From positions 1 through 18,057 of the forward strand of contig JAFSYO010000121.1 in the NCBI GenBank assembly GCA_017449925.1: a DNA stretch of 18,057 nucleotides, read 5' to 3'. The translations under genes were made by a program, and so were the position numbers. Under the pieces are notes generated by a model, which was not told the origin of the DNA, did not search any database, and saw nothing but the letters and a program-made list of their open reading frames with translations. The number at the start of each line of letters is the position of its first letter. Position 1 is the stretch's first letter. Positions 5,673 to 13,171 of the stretch are shown here, piece by piece. This DNA is from Stomatobaculum sp. (lineage in GTDB: Bacteria > Bacillota_A > Clostridia > Lachnospirales > Lachnospiraceae).

Positions 5673-6770
5673 TTAAACGTTGAACCGGAACAGGATCACG
5701 TCGCCGTCCTGCACGACGTAGTCCTTGCCTTCCAGGCGCATCAGACCTTTCTCCTTGGCGGCGTTGGAGGAACCGCAGGCGATAAGGTCGTCGTAGTTGA
5801 TGACTTCCGCCCGGATGAAGCCGCGCTCGAAATCCGTGTGGATCTTGCCGGCGGCCTGCGGTGCCTTTGTTCCTTTCTTAATGGTCCAGGCCCGGGTCTC
5901 GTCCTCGCCGGTGGTCAGGAAGGAGAGAAGTCCCAGCAGATCATAGCTGGCGGCGATCAGCTTATCCAGGCCGGACTCGGAGATGCCGAGAGCCTCCAGA
6001 TAGTCCGCTCTCTCATCATCGTCCAGTTCGGCGATCTCCTGTTCGATCTGGGCACTGACGGCAAAGACCTTGCTGCCGCTTTCCGCGGCGAATTTGCGGA
6101 CGGCCTGCACATGGGGATTGGAGGCGCCGTCGTCCGCCAGGTCGTCCTCTTTCACGTTGGCGGCAAAGATGACCGGCTTCGCGGTGAGAAGGCAGAGAGA
6201 GCGCACAAAAGCCATGACATCGGCATCGTCCTTCACATAGTTGATGGCGGGCTTCCCCTCCTCCAGCATCGCCTTCAGCTCCTTCAGGATCTCCAGCTCC
6301 TTTTTCAGGGACTTGTCGTTCATGGCAGAGCGGGAAGTCTTGGAAATGCGGCGCTCCAACACCTCGAGATCCGCAAAGATCAGCTCCAGGTTGATGGTAT
6401 CGATGTCCCTGACAGGATCCACGGAGCCGTCCACATGGATCACGTTCTCGTCCTCAAAGCAGCGCACCACGTGGACGATGGCGTCGCACTCGCGGATGTT
6501 CGCCAGGAACTGGTTGCCCAGGCCCTCGCCCTTCGACGCGCCCTTGACAAGGCCCGCGATGTCCACGAACTCGATGACCGCCGGAGTGACCTTCTTTGAG
6601 TGGTGCAGGTCTCCCAGCTTCTTCAGCCGTTCATCCGGAACAGCCACGATTCCCACATTGGGGTCGATGGTGCAGAAAGGATAGTTCGCCGCCTGGGCGC
6701 CAGCCTTGGTGAGAGAATTGAATAAGGTACTCTTGCCGACGTTCGGCAGACCTACGATTCCTAATTTCAT
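5673..6770 (-). CDS. ychF: YchF/OLA1-type translation-associated P-loop NTPase
   Basis: The protein has 365 residues, the usual family length, counting from the ATG at 6770; upstream codons in frame are leader sequence. The SD AAGGAG (plus strand CTCCTT, 6782-6787) lies 11 nt upstream. Residues 7-15 (GLPNVGKST) are the P-loop, followed by [10 protein letters not shown], the G3 region [21 protein letters not shown], and NVKED in place of the classical NKxD. That replacement explains the ATP preference known for YchF. A coiled-coil insert and a C-terminal TGS domain ([20 protein letters not shown] onward) complete it. It acts in the cytoplasm on ribosomes; its precise role in translation and stress is not settled. 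It is monocistronic, on the opposite strand to its neighbours, with its own promoter and terminator. Confidence 0.95.
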   Translation of the reverse strand: MKLGIVGLPNVGKSTLFNSLTKAGAQAANYPFCTIDPNVGIVAVPDERLKKLGDLHHSKKVTPAVIEFVDIAGLVKGASKGEGLGNQFLANIRECDAIVHVVRCFEDENVIHVDGSVDPVRDIDTINLELIFADLEVLERRISKTSRSAMNDKSLKKELEILKELKAMLEEGKPAINYVKDDADVMAFVRSLCLLTAKPVIFAANVKEDDLADDGASNPHVQAVRKFAAESGSKVFAVSAQIEQEIAELDDDERADYLEALGISESGLDKLIAASYDLLGLLSFLTTGEDETRAWTIKKGTKAPQAAGKIHTDFERGFIRAEVINYDDLIACGSSNAAKEKGLMRLEGKDYVVQDGDVILFRFNV

Positions 6771-6809
6771 TTTTAATGAGTCTCCTTGATATCGAGTATT
6801 CTTCCTTGG

Positions 6810-6838
6810 ATTATAATTTTTTTGCGGCAAAACTGCAA
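6810..6838 (-). promoter_or_regulatory. Sigma-A promoter of ychF
   Basis: On the minus strand TTGCAG (plus 6833-6838), a 17-bp spacer and a perfect TATAAT (plus 6810-6815). The start site should be near 6803, giving a leader of about 33 nt. Confidence 0.75.
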
Positions 6839-6870
6839 TATGACTATCCAGCGTCCCTGGTTCTGAAATG

Positions 6871-6879
6871 TGTTATAAT
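6871..6879 (+). promoter_or_regulatory. Extended -10 promoter for the secreted protein and lgt
   Basis: TG-T-TATAAT (6871-6879) is an extended -10 element. No good -35 is visible at the proper spacing, which such promoters tolerate. It diverges from the ychF promoter, with the two -10 boxes about 60 bp apart. Confidence 0.55.
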
Positions 6880-6928
6880 AAAACGACAAGAATCACTAAG
6901 GATCAACAAAGATCAGGGAGGGACGATC

Positions 6929-7645
6929 ATGGGGAAGAACAGAAAACTGACATCTTTGCCCGCGGCTTTTTTTCTTTGCGTGTTTTTTTCTTTCGCCATG
7001 ACTCTGACAGCCCTGGCAGGCCAGTGGAAGAACGGGGAAGATGATCCTGATTCCTGGTGGTATGATCACCTGGACGGCACCTGGGCTGTCGGCTGGGAAC
7101 TGATCGACGGAAATGGAGACGGTCTGGGCGAGTGGTACCTGTTCGATGATGACGGATGGCTGATCACGGATTATATGACGAAAGAAGGGTATGAGGTCGA
7201 TTATAACGGCGCCTGGGTGGTGAACGGCGCGGTGGTACATGTCCGGATGGACGGCAGCGGGACCGCAGACGGAGGAACTTCAGGCGGCGGATCATCGCAG
7301 TCTTCCGGGCAAGGAACTTCACAGGCCTCTGCAGAGCCCCCCCAGGGAAAATACCGCATGGACCGGATCATCTACAACGACGGAGGCTCCCGCGAAGCTT
7401 CCAAGGACAGGACCCGGACGCTTGAATGCGCGCCCTGGGGCGACGGCCTGATGGCGGCATTTGGATCAGAGGGCAAAAGAGGAGACTTCACGCTCCACTA
7501 CCAGGAGTTTCAGAAAGAAGGCGCCGGCAGATGGATATGCCGGGATGAAGATGGAATGGTCACAAGACTGGTGTGGGACCGGGCGTCCGGGTCGATCGAG
7601 GTATCGGACGCGGACCTGACCAGGCACTATATAAAGACCGACTGA
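6929..7645 (+). CDS. Secreted protein with cell-wall/glycan-binding-like repeat
   Basis: The protein has 238 residues; the start is ATG 6929 with AGGGAGGGA at 6915-6923. Residues 1-31 form a Sec signal peptide: basic KNRK, hydrophobic AAFFLCVFFSFAMTL, and a TALAG cleavage region. There is no lipobox cysteine, so it is secreted and not a lipoprotein. Residues 32-100 resemble the aromatic repeats found in many Lachnospiraceae surface proteins: SWWYDHLDGTWAVGWELIDG, then EWYLFDDDGWLITDY, then GYEVDYNGAWV. These look like degenerate choline-binding or glucan-binding-type repeats. A Gly/Ser/Gln/Ala linker (about 108-135) leads to a C-terminal domain (140-238) I do not recognise, with TLECAPWGDGLMAAFG and WICRDEDGMVTRLVWD strands. 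It is followed after 44 nt by lgt and probably shares its transcript. Confidence 0.75.
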   Translation: MGKNRKLTSLPAAFFLCVFFSFAMTLTALAGQWKNGEDDPDSWWYDHLDGTWAVGWELIDGNGDGLGEWYLFDDDGWLITDYMTKEGYEVDYNGAWVVNGAVVHVRMDGSGTADGGTSGGGSSQSSGQGTSQASAEPPQGKYRMDRIIYNDGGSREASKDRTRTLECAPWGDGLMAAFGSEGKRGDFTLHYQEFQKEGAGRWICRDEDGMVTRLVWDRASGSIEVSDADLTRHYIKTD

Positions 7646-7689
7646 CGAAAGGACGGACCGCGGACGCGGTACGAAGAAGGTACACAGCA

Positions 7690-8559
7690 TTGGTTTATGA
7701 TCTGAAATTTGTAAATCTCGGCCTCACCGTATGGCATATGGTGAGCGGCATTGATGTCTTCGGATTCCGTATTGCCTTTTACGGGATCATCATCGGCATC
7801 GGGATGATCCTGGGCACTTGGGTCGCCGCAAAAGACGCGGAGCGCCGGGGAATGGGAGAGGACGCGATCTATGATTTTATTATTTACGGTATTCTGTTCG
7901 GCATTGTCGGAGCGCGTCTCTACTATGTCTTTTTCCAGTGGGACTCCTATAAGAACGATCTGCCGCAGATCCTGAACATCCGGGCCGGCGGTCTCGCAAT
8001 TTACGGCGGTGTGATCGGAGGGATCCTGACACTGATCGTCTGGTGCCGCCTGAAAAACAAAAAGTTCCTTGCCATGGCGGATTCTCTGGTTCTGACCCTT
8101 TTGGTAGGCCAGATCCTGGGACGGTGGGGGAACTTCTTCAACTGCGAAGCCTTCGGAAGCTACACGGAAAGCTTGTTTGCAATGAGGATCCGCAAGGAGA
8201 TCGTAAACCCCATCATGATCGACGAGGAGCTCCTTAAGCATCTGATCCTGGAGAACGGAACGGAATACATTCAGGTACACCCCACCTTTCTGTACGAGTC
8301 CTGCTGGAACCTGTGCCTTCTTCTCCTGATCCTCTTCTTCTGGAGAAAGCACCAGGCGTTCACGGGAGAGATATTCCTCGCTTACATCGCAGGGTACGGA
8401 CTTGGGCGGTTCTGGATCGAAGCACTCCGCACGGACTCCCTCCTGATTCCCGGCACGAACCTCGCTGTGTCCCAGTGCATCGCAGGCGTCTGCTTTATCG
8501 TCGCGACAATTTTGATTATCGTCGGGAGGAGACGAAAAAAGGCTGAAGAAAAAACATGA
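7690..8559 (+). CDS. lgt: Prolipoprotein diacylglyceryl transferase
   Basis: The protein has 289 residues from TTG 7690. I chose this start because AAGAAGG (7674-7680) is correctly spaced and the N-terminus then reads VYDLKFVNLGLTVWHM before the first membrane segment; the next candidate is ATG 7738. Lgt transfers diacylglycerol from phosphatidylglycerol to the lipobox cysteine of prelipoproteins at the membrane. The signatures are present: RAGGLAIYGGVIGG, GQILGRWGNFFNCEAFG (the family G-R-x-G-N-F-x-N-x-E block), HPTFLYESCWN, and GRFWIEALRTDSL with the conserved arginine. There are about seven membrane helices, and the protein ends in a basic tail (GRRRKKAEEKT). An inverted repeat ACCGC-GGAC-GCGGT (7657-7670) stands just before the SD and may affect initiation. 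Confidence 0.95.
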   Translation: MVYDLKFVNLGLTVWHMVSGIDVFGFRIAFYGIIIGIGMILGTWVAAKDAERRGMGEDAIYDFIIYGILFGIVGARLYYVFFQWDSYKNDLPQILNIRAGGLAIYGGVIGGILTLIVWCRLKNKKFLAMADSLVLTLLVGQILGRWGNFFNCEAFGSYTESLFAMRIRKEIVNPIMIDEELLKHLILENGTEYIQVHPTFLYESCWNLCLLLLILFFWRKHQAFTGEIFLAYIAGYGLGRFWIEALRTDSLLIPGTNLAVSQCIAGVCFIVATILIIVGRRRKKAEEKT

Positions 8560-8629
8560 TTTTCTTTCTGATAGGATATAGAACACAATCAAAAGGATAT
8601 AAATGACATCAGACTGCTGTCCGAAGGTA

Positions 8630-8731
8630 CCGCCCCCCAGTCTTCCCGCGTCATCAGGCGAGCCCCCCACCTGCCTCCACCAAAAGGCAAAAGTGGGGGG
8701 AGAGCACATGTTGTGTTTCCTCCCCCACTTT
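8630..8731 (+). promoter_or_regulatory. Intergenic leader with competing G/C-rich hairpins between lgt and mraZ
   Basis: The lgt-mraZ gap (8560-8876) holds no gene I can support. CCCCCCAC (8663-8670) can pair with GTGGGGGG (8693-8700), helped by an inner GCCT/AGGC pair (8673-8676 with 8685-8688). The same GTGGGGG, extended to AAAGTGGGGG (8690-8699), can instead pair with CCCCCACTTT (8722-8731). A further C-run stands at 8630-8636. The two hairpins exclude each other and precede a strong terminator, a layout reminiscent of an attenuator. No known riboswitch class is recognised. Confidence 0.4.
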
Positions 8732-8746
8732 CCACCACATCTTGAT

Positions 8747-8783
8747 GCATCCGTGAAAACCCGCACGGATGCTCATTTTTTTT
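8747..8783 (+). terminator. Strong rho-independent terminator upstream of mraZ
   Basis: GCATCCGTG (8747-8755) pairs perfectly with CACGGATGC (8764-8772) around an 8-nt loop, followed by TCATTTTTTTTT to 8783. It isolates the lgt transcript from the division operon. Confidence 0.85.
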
Positions 8784-8831
8784 GACTTTATTTGCCTGTT
8801 TCGCCTTGCAATTTTATTACGGTTTTATTAT

Positions 8832-8837
8832 TATAAT
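8832..8837 (+). promoter_or_regulatory. -10 box of the mraZ/dcw promoter
   Basis: A perfect TATAAT lies at 8832-8837, nine bases before the first GTGG box. The best -35-like hexamer, TTGCAA at 8806-8811, has a 20-bp spacer, which is too long for a standard promoter. A weaker -35 or activator dependence is likely. Confidence 0.6.
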
Positions 8838-8845
8838 GTCATGAA

Positions 8846-8869
8846 GTGGTAGATAGTGGTGGATAGTGG
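8846..8869 (+). promoter_or_regulatory. MraZ operator: three GTGG boxes at 10-bp period
   Basis: GTGG occurs at 8846, 8856 and 8866, each ten bases apart with similar spacers (TAGATA, TGGATA). MraZ is known to bind tandem GTGG-type direct repeats upstream of its own gene. The third box merges with GGGTGA (8868-8873), the only Shine-Dalgarno for mraZ, so the operator lies over the transcription start and the ribosome binding site. Confidence 0.85.
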
Positions 8870-8879
8870 GTGACATATG

Positions 8880-9314
8880 ATGTTCATGGGACAGTACAAC
8901 CATACGATGGACACCAAGGGGAGATTGATCGTCCCCTCTAAGTTCCGTGAACAATTAGGCGAAGAATTCGTAGTGACGAAGGGGCTTGACGGATGTCTTT
9001 TCGTCTATGGAAATGAAGAGTGGGAGAAGCTGGTGGAGAGACTCCGCTCCCTGCCTCTGACGAATGTGAACGCCAGAAAATTCACCCGTTTCCTGATGTC
9101 CGGCGCAGTGAACTGCGAGACGGACCGTCAGGGAAGAATACTGATCCCTTCCAACCTGCGGGAGTACGCAGGCATCTCAAAGGATGCGGTACTCGCCGGC
9201 AACGGCTCAAGAGTTGAGATCTGGAGCGCGGAGCGCTGGGCAGAGGAGCAGAAGTTCGAAGAGAACGTGGAAGAGATCGCGGCAGGACTGGACGGACTGG
9301 GGATCGTCTTATGA
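8880..9314 (+). CDS. mraZ: Transcriptional regulator MraZ
   Basis: The protein has 144 residues from ATG 8880 (an adjacent ATG at 8877 would add one Met). I prefer 8880 because GGGTGA at 8868-8873 then has a normal six-base spacing and homologues begin MFMGxYxH. MraZ is a double-swapped-hairpin AbrB-like DNA-binding protein that forms rings and represses the dcw operon through GTGG repeats. Both copies of the D-x-K/Q-G-R motif are present, DTKGRLIVP (about 11-19) and DRQGRILIP (about 82-90), which is the diagnostic duplicated fold. The stop codon overlaps the start of rsmH (ATGA at 9311-9314), so the two are translationally coupled. Confidence 0.95.
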   Translation: MFMGQYNHTMDTKGRLIVPSKFREQLGEEFVVTKGLDGCLFVYGNEEWEKLVERLRSLPLTNVNARKFTRFLMSGAVNCETDRQGRILIPSNLREYAGISKDAVLAGNGSRVEIWSAERWAEEQKFEENVEEIAAGLDGLGIVL

Positions 9315-10246
9315 TCTTCCGGCATGTGTCGGTCCTCCTGAAAGAGACGATCGAGGGACTGAATATCCGTCCGGACGGCATCTATGCGGATGGAACGCTG
9401 GGCGGCGGAGGCCATGCGTCGGCAGTCGCAGAGCGGCTGACAGAAGGCGGAAGGCTGATAGGCATCGACCAGGATGCGGACGCCATCGCAGCAGCGACGG
9501 AGCGCCTCAGGCCCTATGGGGACAGGGTCACCATTGTCCGCGACAATTACGTAAATATGAAACAGGTGCTCACTGACTTAGGGTTCGAGGCAGTGGACGG
9601 GATTTATCTGGATCTGGGGGTGTCCTCCTACCAGCTGGATACCGCGGAACGGGGATTCAGCTACATGGAAGACGCGCCGCTGGACATGCGTATGGACCGG
9701 AGGTCGGAACGCACAGCGGCTGATCTTGTAAACGAATGTACGGAACAGGAGCTGTTCCGTATTATCCGCGACTACGGCGAGGACCGTTTCGCGAAGAATA
9801 TCGCCAGGCACATCGTGCAGGCAAGAGAACGGAAGGCCATTCGTACCACGGGAGAGCTTTCCGACATCATCCGCGGGGCCATTCCTATAAAGATCCAGGT
9901 GACGGGAGGTCATCCGGCCATGCGGACGTTTCAGGCTCTCCGGATTGCCCTGAATGGAGAGCTGCAAGTCCTGGAGGACTCGATCGACGACCTGATCGGG
10001 CTCCTGAAACCGGGAGGAAGGCTGTGCATCATTACCTTCCATTCCCTGGAAGACCGGATCGTGAAGACCGGCTTCCGGAGAAATGAATCGCCCTGTACCT
10101 GCCCGCCGGGTTTCCCGGTCTGCGTATGCGGCAAGAAAAGCAGGGGTACAGTGATCACGAAAAAACCCATTCTTCCGGGGGAGGAAGAGACGGAAGAAAA
10201 CCCGCGCTCCAGGAGCGCAAAGCTTCGGATTTTTGAAAGAACATGA
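9311..10246 (+). CDS. rsmH: 16S rRNA (cytosine(1402)-N(4))-methyltransferase
   Basis: The protein has 311 residues, normal for RsmH (formerly MraW). It uses S-adenosylmethionine to methylate N4 of C1402 in the decoding centre of 16S rRNA. Motifs seen are the N-terminal [15 protein letters not shown], the SAM-binding [10 protein letters not shown] (27-36), [33 protein letters not shown], and [13 protein letters not shown] near the C-terminus. The C-terminal region has the usual cysteine-containing loop ([15 protein letters not shown]) and [10 protein letters not shown]. The start ATG overlaps the mraZ stop in ATGA, and there is no separate strong SD. A 49-nt gap leads to ftsL. Confidence 0.97.
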   Translation: MIFRHVSVLLKETIEGLNIRPDGIYADGTLGGGGHASAVAERLTEGGRLIGIDQDADAIAAATERLRPYGDRVTIVRDNYVNMKQVLTDLGFEAVDGIYLDLGVSSYQLDTAERGFSYMEDAPLDMRMDRRSERTAADLVNECTEQELFRIIRDYGEDRFAKNIARHIVQARERKAIRTTGELSDIIRGAIPIKIQVTGGHPAMRTFQALRIALNGELQVLEDSIDDLIGLLKPGGRLCIITFHSLEDRIVKTGFRRNESPCTCPPGFPVCVCGKKSRGTVITKKPILPGEEETEENPRSRSAKLRIFERT

Positions 10247-10295
10247 AGTACCTTTTCTGCGGTGAGAAAGCTGCGGAAATGGAGGGGGGAACAGA

Positions 10296-10826
10296 ATGAG
10301 CAGAAGGACATCAGGCAGCGTTCGCAGAGGAAGCAGCGCAAACGCGTACATCCGTACCGTCGAAGAATATAATTATGACAACACGGCACGGGTCCTTGCA
10401 CCGGAAAGAGCAGAGGAAGCCCGCAGAGCCCGCAGACTGCAGGCACGCCGCCACAACCGCGCGGTGAAACGCAGACAGGAGCAGGCGCTCCGCATGGATC
10501 TTCCTTATCTTATCATGCTGACATTGGCGACTGTGGCAGCGCTTCTGATCTGCTGCAGCTACATCCACGTGAAGTCTTCCATTTCCTCCAGCATGAGAGC
10601 CATCGAAAAGTACGAGCAGCAGCTGGAGGCCCTGAAGAGCGAAAACGACGCACTCCAGACAGCGATCCATACCGATATTGACCTCGATCATATTTACAAC
10701 GTGGCGACTACTCAGCTTGGCATGGTCTACGCGGACCGGAATCAGGTTATTCGCTACAAAAAGACGGAAAGTGAGTATGTGAGGCAATATGAGGACATCC
10801 CGGGAGAAACGGCAAAAAAGAAATAA
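10296..10826 (+). CDS. ftsL: Cell division protein FtsL-like (septum formation initiator type)
   Basis: The protein has 176 residues; the start is ATG 10296 behind a very purine-rich SD (GGAGGGGGG, 10281-10289). It is a bitopic protein: a long basic cytoplasmic N-terminus (1-68, rich in Arg, including EEARRARRLQARRHNR), one membrane helix (69-90), an extracytoplasmic coiled coil (about 93-125) and the FtsL/DivIC-type end motif LGM...NQVIRY (141-155). FtsL forms a complex with FtsQ/DivIB and DivIC that activates FtsW-PBP at the septum. The N-terminal tail is longer than in classical FtsL. The last 38 nt overlap the start of the PBP gene. DivIC shares these features, so the paralogue name rests on operon position. 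Confidence 0.85.
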   Translation: MSRRTSGSVRRGSSANAYIRTVEEYNYDNTARVLAPERAEEARRARRLQARRHNRAVKRRQEQALRMDLPYLIMLTLATVAALLICCSYIHVKSSISSSMRAIEKYEQQLEALKSENDALQTAIHTDIDLDHIYNVATTQLGMVYADRNQVIRYKKTESEYVRQYEDIPGETAKKK

Positions 10827-12882
10827 CAAGCGTCCCGCAGGCAGCGGGATGCTGCTGTATATGCGAGAAAAGCTGGCAGTCACCGCTTTGGTGATCATGC
10901 TGGCTTTGTTTGCTTTAATTTATCGCCTCTGGTATATCCAGCACTACAACGCGGAGACCTACAACCAGAAGGTCCTGTCCCAGCAGCGCTATGACTCCAG
11001 AGAGATCCCCTACCGCAGGGGCGACATCGTGGACCGGAACGGGACTTTCCTGGCCACGACGAACAAAGTCTACAACCTCATCCTGGATCCCTTCCAGATC
11101 AATTCGGACCAGGACAAATATCTGGAACCCACGGTGAACCTTCTTTGCGAAGTGTTCGGCTACAAGGCGGAGGATATCCGGTCCGTGCTGGCTGAACGGT
11201 CGGAATCGCACTATGTGCGCTATGACAAACAGCTGTCCCACGAACAGAAGACCCTTTTCGAGGAGCGGAGGGACGAAGTCAACAAAGCTTTCCGTGTGGC
11301 GGGCGACACCCAGCGCGTTTACGGTGTGTGGTTCGAGGATTCCTACCTGAGGACGTATCCCTACGGCGCCATGGCCTGTAATGTCCTGGGCTTCTCCCTG
11401 AGCGACGGGGCAGAGGGCTCCGGCGGGATCGAGCAGTACTACAACAGCCAGCTGGTGGGTATTTCCGGCAGGGAGTACGGATATCTGAACGATGATTCTA
11501 ACCTGGAGCGCGTCATCAAGCCGGCCTCCGACGGCAATACCATCGTTTCCACCATCGACGTGAAGGTGCAGAGCACCATTGAGAAATACATCGCTCAGTT
11601 CGAAGCGGAAATGGGCGGCAACACCGTGGCGGTCCTGGTGATGAATCCCGGGAACGGAGAGATCCTGGGAATGGCGACCAACCACCAGTTTGATCTGAAC
11701 AATCCGCGGGATCTGGGGCCGCTCCTGAAGTCCTATAGCCTTGAAGAAATCGAAGGCATGGACGACCAGCAGAAGACTAACGCCCTGTTTGAACTGTGGC
11801 GCAACTTCGCTGTCAGCGACACCTACGAGCCCGGATCCACCTCCAAGATCTTCACTGTCGCAGCAGGCCTTGAGAACGGTGTGATCAACGGCAATGAAGT
11901 CTACAACTGCGAGGGTGTCATGGAAGTCGGCGGGTGGCCGATCCACTGCGCGAAGCGTTCCGGCCACGGTCCTCTGAATGTCACGGAAGGCATCATGCAG
12001 TCCTGCAACGTCGTCATGATGCGCATCGCGGCGTCGGTGGGAAAAGAATCTTTCGGAAAGATGCAGCGCCTGTTCGGCTTCGGAACGAAGACGGGAATCG
12101 ACCTTCCCGGTGAAGCGGAGACCTCCACTCTGATCTACAATCCCGAGACGATGGCATCCTCCGACCTTGCCACGAACTCCTTCGGACAGAACTACAACTG
12201 TTCCATGGTGCAGATGGCTGCGGCCTTTGCCTCCGCCATCAACGGAGGTTCCTACTATCAGCCCCATGTGGTCAAGCAGATCCGGAATTCCTCCGGCGCA
12301 GTGGTCCGGGAGATCCAGCCGGAGCTGGTACGGGAGACCTGTTCCTCGGACACGTCCGCATTCCTGCGGAACGCCCTGCACCGCACTGTCAGCGAGGGAA
12401 CCGGAAAGCTGGCCGGTGTGGAAGGGTATGACATCGGCGGAAAGACCGGTACGGCAGAGAAATATCCCCGCGGCACCGGCAATTATCTGGTCTCTTTCTG
12501 CGGATTCGCCCCGGTGGACGATCCCCAGGTCCTGTGCTACTGCATCGTTGATACGCCGCATACGGCGGACCAGCCCCACAGTACCTTCGCCAGCGGCATC
12601 TTCCACAACATCATGCAGGAGATCCTGCCGTACCTGAACGTGTTCCCGGCCGCCGACATCGCGGACGATGCGGGCCTTTACTGGAACCTTCCCCAGGAGG
12701 AGGGCATCAGCCAGCTGACTCCCGTGACGGAAGAACCGCAGCCCCAGCCGGTCTATGAGACAGAGGAGTATGTGGAACCGGCACCGGCGCAGACCGGCGA
12801 AGAAGGAGAGGGCGGAGAAGACAGCCTCCTGCCCGGCGTGCCTCCAGGAGAGGAACCCCCGGCCCCGCCTTCGGAAGAATGA
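10789..12882 (+). CDS. ftsI: Class B penicillin-binding protein (FtsI/PBP2B type septal transpeptidase)
   Basis: The protein has 697 residues from ATG 10789, which has GTGAGG just upstream and gives a basic cytoplasmic N-terminus (KRQKRNNKR) before the membrane helix (about 28-47). The later ATGs at 10849 and 10861 would shorten that tail. A PBP dimerisation domain follows (RGDIVDRNGTFLATT, 77-91). The transpeptidase domain has S350-T-S-K353 with the nucleophilic serine, S405-C-N407, and K552-T-G554. It cross-links septal peptidoglycan with FtsW. No PASTA domain is evident; instead the protein ends in an acidic, proline-rich tail (about 640-697: EEPQPQP, PGEEPPAPP). SpoVD is the close paralogue, but the dcw position and missing PASTA favour the vegetative enzyme. 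It overlaps ftsL by 38 nt. Confidence 0.93.
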   Translation: MRTSREKRQKRNNKRPAGSGMLLYMREKLAVTALVIMLALFALIYRLWYIQHYNAETYNQKVLSQQRYDSREIPYRRGDIVDRNGTFLATTNKVYNLILDPFQINSDQDKYLEPTVNLLCEVFGYKAEDIRSVLAERSESHYVRYDKQLSHEQKTLFEERRDEVNKAFRVAGDTQRVYGVWFEDSYLRTYPYGAMACNVLGFSLSDGAEGSGGIEQYYNSQLVGISGREYGYLNDDSNLERVIKPASDGNTIVSTIDVKVQSTIEKYIAQFEAEMGGNTVAVLVMNPGNGEILGMATNHQFDLNNPRDLGPLLKSYSLEEIEGMDDQQKTNALFELWRNFAVSDTYEPGSTSKIFTVAAGLENGVINGNEVYNCEGVMEVGGWPIHCAKRSGHGPLNVTEGIMQSCNVVMMRIAASVGKESFGKMQRLFGFGTKTGIDLPGEAETSTLIYNPETMASSDLATNSFGQNYNCSMVQMAAAFASAINGGSYYQPHVVKQIRNSSGAVVREIQPELVRETCSSDTSAFLRNALHRTVSEGTGKLAGVEGYDIGGKTGTAEKYPRGTGNYLVSFCGFAPVDDPQVLCYCIVDTPHTADQPHSTFASGIFHNIMQEILPYLNVFPAADIADDAGLYWNLPQEEGISQLTPVTEEPQPQPVYETEEYVEPAPAQTGEEGEGGEDSLLPGVPPGEEPPAPPSEE

Positions 12883-12918
12883 TCGCTGTTTGTATTGAAT
12901 CTAAAACATGGACGACTG

Positions 12919-12941
12919 CGCCGGGACTTGCAGACCCGGCG
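12919..12941 (+). other. GC-rich hairpin downstream of ftsI
   Basis: CGCCGGG (12919-12925) pairs perfectly with CCCGGCG (12935-12941) around a 9-nt loop. No T-run follows, so it is not a standard terminator. It may protect the 3' end of the upstream message or act as a pause site. Confidence 0.55.
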
Positions 12942-12959
12942 TGTTCGCGATATACTAAG

Positions 12960-12989
12960 TTGGATTGTCTTAAGTTGACATAATATGAT
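12960..12989 (+). promoter_or_regulatory. Candidate promoter of the structured intergenic RNA / mraY
   Basis: TTGGAT (12960-12965), an 18-bp spacer and TATGAT (12984-12989). The predicted start at about 12996 coincides with the first base pairs of the long stem at 12994. An overlapping TTGACA (12975-12980) has no suitable -10 partner. Confidence 0.45.
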
Positions 12990-12993
12990 TCTA

Positions 12994-13153
12994 ACGCCCA
13001 AAGTGCTGAGCCCATGCAAGCTTGCTTGCAGATGGGCGATAGTACTTGGGGCGTGCCCCGCAACGAGGGTGAAGTGGGAGGAATCTCCCACGGGAGCCCG
13101 AGTTGTGGGAGCGTTGTGAGAGCGCACAGCGCGAAACAACGCGGAATTATTTT
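12994..13153 (+). ncRNA. Candidate structured RNA of about 160 nt between ftsI and mraY
   Basis: There are three structured parts. First, ACGCCCAAAGTGCT (12994-13007) pairs with AGTACTTGGGGCGT (13041-13054) with two mismatches, enclosing GCCCAT/ATGGGC (13010-13015 with 13032-13037) and GCAAGC/GCTTGC (13016-13021 with 13024-13029): about 24 pairs in 61 nt. Second, GTGGGAG (13074-13080) pairs with CTCCCAC (13085-13091) around a GAAT loop, but CTCCCAC can also pair with a second GTGGGAG at 13105-13111. Third, GCGTTGT (13111-13117) pairs with ACAACGC (13136-13142), enclosing GCGC/GCGC, and is followed by GGAATTATTTTTA, a terminator-like end. I know of no family it matches with certainty. It could be a stand-alone small RNA, an mraY leader regulator, or the end/omega-RNA part of an IS200/IS605-like element. 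No protein is convincingly encoded here. Confidence 0.45.
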
Positions 13154-13171
13154 TAGAAATAATCTATACTA

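Noticed and set aside
5661..6599. 312-residue plus-strand ORF antisense to ychF
   Set aside because: It is a mirror of a highly conserved GTPase gene, with no SD or family motif.
12919..12941. GC-rich hairpin after ftsI as a rho-independent terminator
   Set aside because: The stem is perfect but the following bases (TGTTCGCG) are not a T-run, so it is listed only as a hairpin.
12707..13139. Minus-strand ORFs across the ftsI end and the structured gap
   Set aside because: They overlap the ftsI 3' end and the hairpins, are low-complexity, have no SD, and are better explained by RNA structure on the plus strand.
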